Assembly (NCBI RefSeq): GCF_900094545.1 | Contig: NZ_FMAH01000018.1 | Span: 50,033 to 114,032, forward strand | Direction: 5' to 3' | DNA from: Martinezella miluonensis | GTDB lineage: Bacteria; Pseudomonadota; Alphaproteobacteria; Rhizobiales; Rhizobiaceae | Length of the DNA: 64,000 nucleotides | Shown here: one piece after another, positions 53,583-64,000 of the stretch | Layout of the letters: the number at the start of each line of letters is the position of its first letter | Numbering within the stretch: the stretch's first letter is position 1 | Program-made: the position numbers and the translations under genes | Notes under the pieces: model-generated | Database searches by the model: none | What the model was told of the DNA's origin: nothing | Seen by the model: the letters and a program-made list of their open reading frames with translations, nothing else

Positions 53583-55037
53583 TTACCGCGGCAGAACCGT
53601 CGAGCCCATCAGGGTCTCGTCGATCGCGCGGGCCGCCTGACGCCCCTCGCGGATCGCCCAGACCACCAGCGACTGGCCGCGGCGCACGTCGCCGGCAGTC
53701 CAGAGCTTGTCGACCGAAGTTTTGTAGTCCTTGTCGTCGGCGACGACGTTGGTCGAGCCGCGGCGGTCGGTGTTGAGCGTCAGCTTGCCATCGAGCTCCT
53801 TGAGCACGCTGTCGGTGAAGGGACCGCGGAAGCCGATGGCGATGAAGGCGAGATCGGCGCGGATGACGAATTCCGTACCGGCGATCGGCTCGCGGCGCTC
53901 ATCGACTTCGCAGCACTTCACGCCGGTCAGCACGCCGTCTTCGCCGATGAACTCCAGCGTCGCGACCTGGAATTCGCGAACGGCACCCTCGGCCTGCGAC
54001 GAGGAGGTGCGCATTTTCGTTGCCCAGAAGGGCCAGACGGCGAGCTTGTCTTCCTTTTCCGGCGGCTGCGGGCGGATGTCTAGCTGGGTCACCTTCACGG
54101 CGCCTTGGCGGAATGCCGTGCCGACGCAGTCCGAAGCGGTATCGCCGCCGCCGACGACGACGATATGCTTGCCGCCTGCCAGGATCGGATCGGCGGACCA
54201 GCCGGCACTGTCAATGTTCTCACGGCCGACGCGGCGGTTCTGCTGCACGAGATACGGCATGGCGTCATGAACGCCGGCGAGGTCCACGCCGGGGATGCCG
54301 GCCTCGCGCGGGGTTTCGGAGCCGCCGCAATAAAGCACGGCATCATGATCGGCCAGAAGCTGCTCGATCTTGACGTCGACGCCGACGTTGACGCCGCAAT
54401 GAAAGGTGACGCCCTCGCCCTTCATCTGTTCGACGCGGCGGTCGATGAAGTTCTTCTCCATCTTGAAGTCGGGAATGCCGTAGCGCAGCAGGCCGCCGGG
54501 CTTGCTCTCGCGCTCGTAGAGATGAACCTCATGACCGGCGCGGCCGAGCTGCTGGGCAGCCGCCATGCCGGCGGGACCGGAACCGATGATGGCGACCTTC
54601 TTGCCGGTATGCACCGTTGCCGGCTGCGGACGAATGAAGCCAAGTTCATAGGCCTTGTCGGCGATCGCCTGCTCGACCGTCTTGATAGCGACCGGTGCAT
54701 CCTCGAGGTTCAGCGTGCACGCTTCCTCGCAGGGTGCGGGGCAGACGCGGCCGGTGAATTCCGGGAAGTTGTTGGTCGAATGCAGGTTGCGGATCGCCTC
54801 CTCCCAGTTGTTGTTGTAGACGAGATCGTTCCAATCCGGAATTTGGTTGTGCACCGGGCAGCCGGTCGGGCCGTGGCAATAGGGAATGCCACAGTCCATG
54901 CAGCGCGCTGCCTGTTTCTGCACTTCCTGGTCCGACATGGGGATCGTGAATTCGCGGAAATGCCGGATGCGATCCGATGCCGGCTGATACTTGCCAACCT
55001 GACGGTCGATCTCCAAGAAGCCTGTTACCTTGCCCAT
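53583..55037 (-). CDS. gltD: Glutamate synthase (NADPH) small subunit
   Basis: 484 residues. Iron-sulfur cysteine clusters are at the N-terminus (RCMDCGIPYCHGPTGCP and CPAPCEEAC). The first dinucleotide fold is VAIIGSGPAGMAAAQQL near 150, and the second (NADPH) is VVVGGGDTASDC near 290. It passes electrons from NADPH to the large subunit for ammonium assimilation. It is downstream of gltB on the same strand, 178 bases apart. Confidence 0.97.
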   Translation of the reverse strand: MGKVTGFLEIDRQVGKYQPASDRIRHFREFTIPMSDQEVQKQAARCMDCGIPYCHGPTGCPVHNQIPDWNDLVYNNNWEEAIRNLHSTNNFPEFTGRVCPAPCEEACTLNLEDAPVAIKTVEQAIADKAYELGFIRPQPATVHTGKKVAIIGSGPAGMAAAQQLGRAGHEVHLYERESKPGGLLRYGIPDFKMEKNFIDRRVEQMKGEGVTFHCGVNVGVDVKIEQLLADHDAVLYCGGSETPREAGIPGVDLAGVHDAMPYLVQQNRRVGRENIDSAGWSADPILAGGKHIVVVGGGDTASDCVGTAFRQGAVKVTQLDIRPQPPEKEDKLAVWPFWATKMRTSSSQAEGAVREFQVATLEFIGEDGVLTGVKCCEVDERREPIAGTEFVIRADLAFIAIGFRGPFTDSVLKELDGKLTLNTDRRGSTNVVADDKDYKTSVDKLWTAGDVRRGQSLVVWAIREGRQAARAIDETLMGSTVLPR

Positions 55038-55215
55038 GCTTTCGTTTCCTCACTCAAAAAGAGGAGCCGAGGCTCCCGTACCTGAGGGTAAATCCCGTTG
55101 CCCTGTCCGGCACTTTAATTCAAATCCGATTCCGCTATTCGACAGTTGCGATCGCCGTGATCAGCGACCGCAATGTGAGGCGAAATCCTCGACTGGCTTG
55201 GCGAGCCGGGGCGGA

Positions 55216-59940
<4,725 letters not shown>

Positions 59941-60505
59941 CGTCTTCCCTCCGGTAAGGCCCGCCTCGCGGGCGCTCCTTCGTCTCGCGCGGTCCGTTTC
60001 CGGCGCCGACGCGCGACAGCTCTGTTGCATTGTGAAGATCCGGCCGCGAACCATGGCCCCGCTATGGAGCCTGTCGTCAGCGTTCCGCGCCTTGCTATTC
60101 CACCGTCGCCCTGCCCGGCGCCTCGGAGGCGTTAAGGACATGCTCCCGGCAATTATAGCCCGAAATCCCGACATCGTCAGGACCCTCTGGCACATCTTCG
60201 GCTTCGGCAGCCAAAATAGGACAGCAACCCTGTCCTAATTCATCAGTTCTATGCCAGAAAGCTTCTTCCTTCGCAAGAGCAAAACGGCAAAATTTCGTCA
60301 AGGAGAGACGGAAGATTGCCTATGCTGCATAAATCGAGCAATAAAGTTTCGCTGCGGCGCATCATTTTATTTGTTGATTGCGCAGATCAATTTCTGTGAT
60401 GGGTTCTTCAAGTTCTTGCTCTTGATAGGTTTTTGCATTGGCTTAATGTCCGGCCGACCCTATTTATGCCACGCGCAGTTCACTCTTTTTAATTGGTGCA
60501 TTTCC
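59941..60505. other. 565-base divergent intergenic region, no gene seen
   Basis: Lies between gltB (minus) and the threonine aldolase (plus). The half next to gltB has normal GC content and only antisense-type frames; the half from about 60340 to the aldolase start is distinctly A+T rich. The in-frame extension of the aldolase frame through this region (85 residues, hydrophobic and unlike the family) is not credited. It presumably holds both promoters; no palindromic operator or terminator stood out. Confidence 0.5.
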
Positions 60506-61552
60506 ATGTTTTTTGCCTCCGATAACTGGGCCGGCGCCCACTCCAAGATCGCTGAACGTCTCCTTGCCGAGTCAGGAGGCTTTGCCACTGCCTATGGCTT
60601 GAGCGACCTGGACCAAAAGGTCGAAGCCAAGTTCAGCGAAATCTTCGAGCGTGAGGTTGCAGTCTTCTTCGTCGCGACGGGCTCTGCCGCCAATTCGCTG
60701 TCGCTCGCCAGCGTCCAGAAACCGGGCGGCATCACCTTTTGCCATAGCGAGGCACATGTCGCAGAAGACGAATGCGGTTCACCGGATTTCTTCAGCTCCG
60801 CGCGGCTGGCGACGGTCAAGGGCGCAGCCGGCAAGATTGACCCTCAGGCGCTTGCCGCCAAGATTGCCCGTTTCCCGCAGGATGCGGTGCATCACGGTCG
60901 CGCCGCTGCCGTGACGATCACGCAGGCGACGGAAATCGGTACGGTCTATTCGCTCGACGAGATCGACGCCGTCGCCGCTGTGGCCAAGGCGAACGGCCTG
61001 CCGCTGCATATGGATGGTGCGCGTTTCGCCAACGCCCTGGTCGCGCTCGGCGTCAGCCCAGCTGAGATGACCTGGAAGCGCGGCGTCGACATTCTTTCCT
61101 TCGGCGGCACCAAGAACGGCTGCTGGTGCGCCGAGGCGATCGTCATCTTCGATCCCGAGCAAGCAAAAGAGATGCACTTCATCCGCAAGCGCGCCGCACA
61201 GCTTTTCTCCAAGTCGCGCTTTATCGCCGCCCAGTTCGACGGCTATTTCCAGGATGGTCTCTGGCTCGATCTGGCCCGCCATTCTAACGGCATGGCCGAT
61301 CGCCTGCGCGCCGGCATCGAAAAGACCCGTGGCGCCCGCGCTGCCTGGCCGACGATCTCGAACGAGGTTTTCGCGATCATACCGAAATCAGCCTCTAAGG
61401 CCGCCGAGGACAAGGGGGCCAAATTCTACGAATGGCCGATCTCGGAATCGCAGCCGGATCTGGTCGGCGATGATGAAACGCTGATCCGTCTCGTGACCAG
61501 CTTCGCCACAACCGAAGCCGATGTGGCGAACTTCCTCGCCTGCCTGGGCTAA
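60506..61552 (+). CDS. Low-specificity L-threonine aldolase-family enzyme
   Basis: 348 residues from the ATG at 60506 (MFFASDNWAGAH). PLP fold type I: VATGSAANSLSLAS near 55, CHSEAHVAEDECG near 77, the PLP-binding Asp region PLHMDGARFANAL near 170 and the Schiff-base lysine in SFGGTKNG near 200. It cleaves L-threonine (allo-threonine) to glycine and acetaldehyde. Confidence 0.93.
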   Translation: MFFASDNWAGAHSKIAERLLAESGGFATAYGLSDLDQKVEAKFSEIFEREVAVFFVATGSAANSLSLASVQKPGGITFCHSEAHVAEDECGSPDFFSSARLATVKGAAGKIDPQALAAKIARFPQDAVHHGRAAAVTITQATEIGTVYSLDEIDAVAAVAKANGLPLHMDGARFANALVALGVSPAEMTWKRGVDILSFGGTKNGCWCAEAIVIFDPEQAKEMHFIRKRAAQLFSKSRFIAAQFDGYFQDGLWLDLARHSNGMADRLRAGIEKTRGARAAWPTISNEVFAIIPKSASKAAEDKGAKFYEWPISESQPDLVGDDETLIRLVTSFATTEADVANFLACLG

Positions 61553-61591
61553 TGACCTATTACGGGTAAAAAAGAGCGCCGCATCAGTCCG

Positions 61592-62464
61592 TCAGGGCAG
61601 ATGCAGCGTCTCGGACCGCGGCCCCCTCACCTTGGCCAGAATGTCCTCCGACAAAGCTTTGACAAGAAGCTGATCCGCGCCCTTGCGCGGCACGAGCACG
61701 AATTCGACGTCTTCCAGAGCCGGCAGCCATCCCGGCGCAATCTCCATCAATCCGGCAGGCGCCATGCTCTTGGGCTGAACGAGAACGCCCATGCCGGCGC
61801 GCGCCGCGGCCGTCAGTCCGCTGAGGCTGCCACAGGTACAGACGATCCGCCACGGCATCTGCTGCCGGCGTAGCGCCTCCAGTGCAACGGCACGGGTGAC
61901 ACTCGGCACGGGAAAGGCGATCAATGGTAGCGGCGATTCGAGCCTGCGGATACGCTCCGGATCGCGCGCCAGCCAGACCAGCGGCTCGCGATAGACGAGC
62001 GTTCCCCTGATATCGCCGAGCCGGCGCTTGGCCAGCACCAGATCGAGATCGCCATTGTCCTGCATTTCATAAAGCGTGCCGCTGAGCGCGACCGTCAATT
62101 CGAGATCGACCGACGGATGCGAACGAACGAATTCCTCCAGCACGTCCGGAAGCTGGCTGGTGACGAAATCCTCGGAAACGCCGAGCCGAAGGCTGCCGCG
62201 CAGGCTGTTACCGGCGAAGAGCTGGCGCACCTCCCCTTCGATCGACAATATTTGGCGGGCATGCCCGAGCAACGCCTCGCCGTCGGCGGTCAGGACGACG
62301 CGATGGGTGTCGCGCGCCAGCAGCTTCCGGCCAAGCTCCGTTTCCAGCCGCTGTATGTGCTGGCTGACTGTGGATTGCCCGAGCCCGAGCCGTTCTGCCG
62401 CCAGCGTAAAGCTGCCCAGCTGTTCGACGGCAACGAAACTGCGCAATTGTGTGAAGTCTAGCAT
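61592..62464 (-). CDS. LysR-family transcriptional regulator
   Basis: 290 residues with the LysR helix-turn-helix (GSFTLAAERLGLGQSTVSQHIQRLE at about residues 17-41) and an effector domain from about 90. Its start is 111 bases from the divergent symporter gene, so it probably controls that gene. Confidence 0.92.
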   Translation of the reverse strand: MLDFTQLRSFVAVEQLGSFTLAAERLGLGQSTVSQHIQRLETELGRKLLARDTHRVVLTADGEALLGHARQILSIEGEVRQLFAGNSLRGSLRLGVSEDFVTSQLPDVLEEFVRSHPSVDLELTVALSGTLYEMQDNGDLDLVLAKRRLGDIRGTLVYREPLVWLARDPERIRRLESPLPLIAFPVPSVTRAVALEALRRQQMPWRIVCTCGSLSGLTAAARAGMGVLVQPKSMAPAGLMEIAPGWLPALEDVEFVLVPRKGADQLLVKALSEDILAKVRGPRSETLHLP

Positions 62465-62496
62465 CGCGCTTATCCTATTTCACGATAACTGTTATT

Positions 62497-62533
62497 TCTT
62501 GCATCGTGGATCGCGATAGGTCTATCTGCAAGA
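62497..62533. promoter_or_regulatory. Nested inverted repeats, candidate LysR operator
   Basis: An outer repeat TCTTGCA…TGCAAGA (62497-62503 and 62527-62533) encloses a perfect GATAG-GT-CTATC at 62515-62526 and an ATCG…CGAT pair. It lies in the shared region between the LysR gene and the symporter. Assignment is by symmetry and position only. Confidence 0.45.
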
Positions 62534-62575
62534 CCTAATTCATCAAGACTTGCAAATGCGATTGGGGTTGGCACG

Positions 62576-63598
62576 ATGCGCCGCTTTCTTCCAGACACCT
62601 TCACCATGCTGCTGGTGCTCACCGTCGTGACGGCATCCTTCTTTCCCGTGCATGGCGTGAGTGCCCACTATTTCGGCATCGCCACGAACTTTGCCATCGG
62701 CCTTCTGTTCTTCCTGCATGGTGCGCGCCTGTCGCGCGATGTCGTCATCGCCGGCCTGCTGCATTGGCGGCTGCACCTCGTCATCCTGCTGACGACCTTC
62801 GGCATCTTCCCGCTGCTGGTCCTGGCCTTGGGCCAGATCGTTCCCAACAGCATCCTGCCCGTGTCGCTCTACACCGGCCTGCTGTTCCTGAGCGTTCTGC
62901 CCTCGACCGTACAGTCCTCCATCGCCTTCACTTCCATCGCAGGCGGCAACGTGCCGGCCGCCATCTGCTCCGCCTCCGCTTCGAACATCTTCGGAATGTT
63001 CCTGACGCCGCTGCTCGTCGGCATCCTGTTTTCAGTCGGCGGCCAGGGCGGCTTTTCCTGGGATGTCCTGTGGCAGATCATGCTGCAGCTGCTCGCCCCC
63101 TTCATCGCCGGCCAATTGCTGCAGCCATGGATCGGCGGCTGGATCCGCTCGAAGAAGAAGATCCTGATGCCGGTCGACCGCGGCTCGATCCTCATGGTCG
63201 TCTATTCGGCCTTCAGCGAAGCCGTGGTCGAGGGTCTGTGGCACACCTTCTCGGTGATCGATATCGCCACGGTGATCGTTGCCAACATGGTTCTTCTCGC
63301 AACGGTGCTCTGCATTACCATGTTCGGCAGCCGTGCCCTCGGTTTTTCGAAGGCCGACGAAATCACCATCACCTTCTGCGGCTCCAAAAAGTCGCTGGCG
63401 AGCGGCGTGCCGATGGCCAATGTCATCTTCGCCGGCCAAGGCATCGGCGCCATCGTGCTGCCGCTCATGCTATTCCACCAGATCCAGCTGATGACCTGCG
63501 CGGTGCTGGCACAGAAATATGCCGATGCCGCCAAGCGGCGCGAGGCTGCCAAAGCACAGGCAGGGGGAAAATCGGGCGAAGCGACCAACGCCGCCTGA
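62576..63598 (+). CDS. Bile acid:sodium symporter-family (SBF-like) transporter
   Basis: 340 residues, with about nine or ten membrane helices, starting MRRFLPDTFTMLLVLTV. Typical features are GLLFFLHGARLSRD near 45, PSTVQSSIAFTSIAGGNVPAA near 110-130, and FCGSKKSLASGVPMANVIF near 262-280, the conserved family motif. The substrate is probably an organic anion taken up with sodium, not necessarily bile acid. It has a basic cytoplasmic tail and is divergent from a LysR regulator. Confidence 0.9.
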   Translation: MRRFLPDTFTMLLVLTVVTASFFPVHGVSAHYFGIATNFAIGLLFFLHGARLSRDVVIAGLLHWRLHLVILLTTFGIFPLLVLALGQIVPNSILPVSLYTGLLFLSVLPSTVQSSIAFTSIAGGNVPAAICSASASNIFGMFLTPLLVGILFSVGGQGGFSWDVLWQIMLQLLAPFIAGQLLQPWIGGWIRSKKKILMPVDRGSILMVVYSAFSEAVVEGLWHTFSVIDIATVIVANMVLLATVLCITMFGSRALGFSKADEITITFCGSKKSLASGVPMANVIFAGQGIGAIVLPLMLFHQIQLMTCAVLAQKYADAAKRREAAKAQAGGKSGEATNAA

Positions 63599-63620
63599 GC
63601 CCTTCGATATCCCGGTAAAA

Positions 63621-63648
63621 CAAAAGCGGCGCCCGATTGGGCGCCGCT
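63621..63648. terminator. Terminator hairpin at the edge of an insertion sequence
   Basis: A perfect ten-base-pair stem AGCGGCGCCC/GGGCGCCGCT with a GATT loop, 26 bases after the symporter stop. The left side has a run of A (AAAA before AGCGG), but on the plus strand the expected T-run is missing and sequence assigned to an IS begins. Confidence 0.75.
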
Positions 63649-64000
63649 CAGACTGCTGACAAACTTCTGGCTTTGGCCGGAGGTTTTTGATTCAATGGGA
63701 CATGTTGAAGAAACCTGCTGCCGAACAGACGGCTCTCGAGATGGTGACGCTCGACAGCCTGGTGCCGAGAGATCATCTGCTTCGCAAGATCGATGCGGTG
63801 ATCGACTTTACTTTCATCCATGATCGCGTTGCGGGATTGTATTGCGCCGACAACGGCCGGCCGCCGCTCGATCCGACATTGATGTTCAAGGCGCTGTTCA
63901 TCGGTTATCTTTTCGGCATCCGCTCGGAACGTCAGCTGGTGCGCGAGATCGAGGTCAATGTCGCCTATCGTTGGTTTCTTCGGATGAAGCTGACGGATGG
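63649..64000 (+). mobile_element. Left end of an IS1182-family insertion sequence, cut by window edge
   Basis: Inferred from the transposase that starts at 63702 and the abrupt change directly after the symporter terminator (…CGCCGCT then CAGACTGCTGACAAAC). The terminal inverted repeat cannot be verified because the right end is outside the window. Confidence 0.6.
63702..64000 (+). CDS. IS1182-family transposase, N-terminal part
   Basis: About 99 residues before the right edge: MLKKPAAEQTALEMVTLDSL, then PRDHLLRKIDAVIDFTFIHD, PPLDPTLMFKALFIGYLFGIRSE and EIEVNVAYRWFLRM. This is the DUF772-type N-terminal domain found in IS1182/IS5-like transposases. A TTG five codons upstream (LIQWD) is an alternative start. 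It is open to the edge, with no frameshift seen. Confidence 0.85.
   Translation, partial: MLKKPAAEQTALEMVTLDSLVPRDHLLRKIDAVIDFTFIHDRVAGLYCADNGRPPLDPTLMFKALFIGYLFGIRSERQLVREIEVNVAYRWFLRMKLTD

Noticed and set aside
60251..60505. 85-residue N-terminal extension of the threonine aldolase
   Set aside because: It is Cys/Phe-rich and unlike the family, which begins at MFFASDNWAG; the extension is in the A+T-rich intergenic half.

Overview
The window is a 64 kb piece of the main chromosome of a Rhizobiaceae bacterium, most likely Rhizobium. Evidence for this is the high-GC coding style, a lipoprotein close to Brucella/Rhizobium Omp10, homospermidine synthase, the alphaproteobacterial DNA-binding protein GapR, small DUF465 (YdcH) and DUF1244 proteins, and two kinds of dispersed intergenic repeat that I associate with Rhizobium. 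Almost everything is core chromosome. No rRNA, tRNA, CRISPR array or prophage was seen. One insertion sequence enters at the right edge.

Layout. 1-5 kb: a proton-channel protein cut by the left edge, an inositol monophosphatase, a Sel1-repeat secreted protein and a ThiE-like protein on the minus strand, then a small ArsR regulator and two divergent DUF465 proteins. 5-9 kb: purE-purK, rpmJ, a TPR protein and an alpha/beta hydrolase. 9-14 kb: a LysR regulator divergent from a tautomerase/cupin/DUF4865 operon, then a serine/threonine dehydratase-like enzyme, a LysE exporter and a 3-hydroxyisobutyrate dehydrogenase-type oxidoreductase. 14-18 kb: pyruvate kinase with a DUF1036 protein, an N-formylglutamate amidohydrolase, DUF1244 and GapR. 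18-23 kb: nitronate monooxygenase, a second beta-hydroxyacid dehydrogenase, ilvE and a flavin amine oxidase.

23-27 kb: a five-gene copper cluster (DUF2946-like, PepSY-TM, PCuAC chaperone, SCO, CopC). 26.7-29 kb: a minus-strand surface-polysaccharide set (deacetylase, GT25 glycosyltransferase and a frameshifted sialyltransferase-like gene). 29-35 kb: a DUF882 peptidase-like secreted protein, a sigma-54 response regulator and oligoendopeptidase F. 35-39 kb: a large inverted repeat, then pabB, pabC, a YciI protein and homospermidine synthase.

39-47 kb: omp10, a small membrane protein, a 5'-nucleotidase fused to LysM, ferrochelatase, a PDZ pseudo-protease divergent from an SPFH/NfeD pair, and arabinose-5-phosphate isomerase. 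47-53.5 kb: a beta-barrel outer-membrane protein, galU, a lytic transglycosylase, a DUF459 protein lacking the SGNH nucleophile, and a free-standing glycyl-tRNA-synthetase-like catalytic core. 53.5-64 kb: gltD and gltB, a threonine aldolase, a LysR regulator divergent from a bile-acid:sodium symporter-family protein, and the start of an IS1182-type transposase.

The least explained items are the tRNA-synthetase-like core at 52.8 kb, the pseudo-enzymes at 43.4 and 51.3 kb, the tautomerase/cupin/DUF4865 operon and the one-base frameshift at 28.66 kb. Long ORFs antisense to the core genes are byproducts of high GC and are not annotated.
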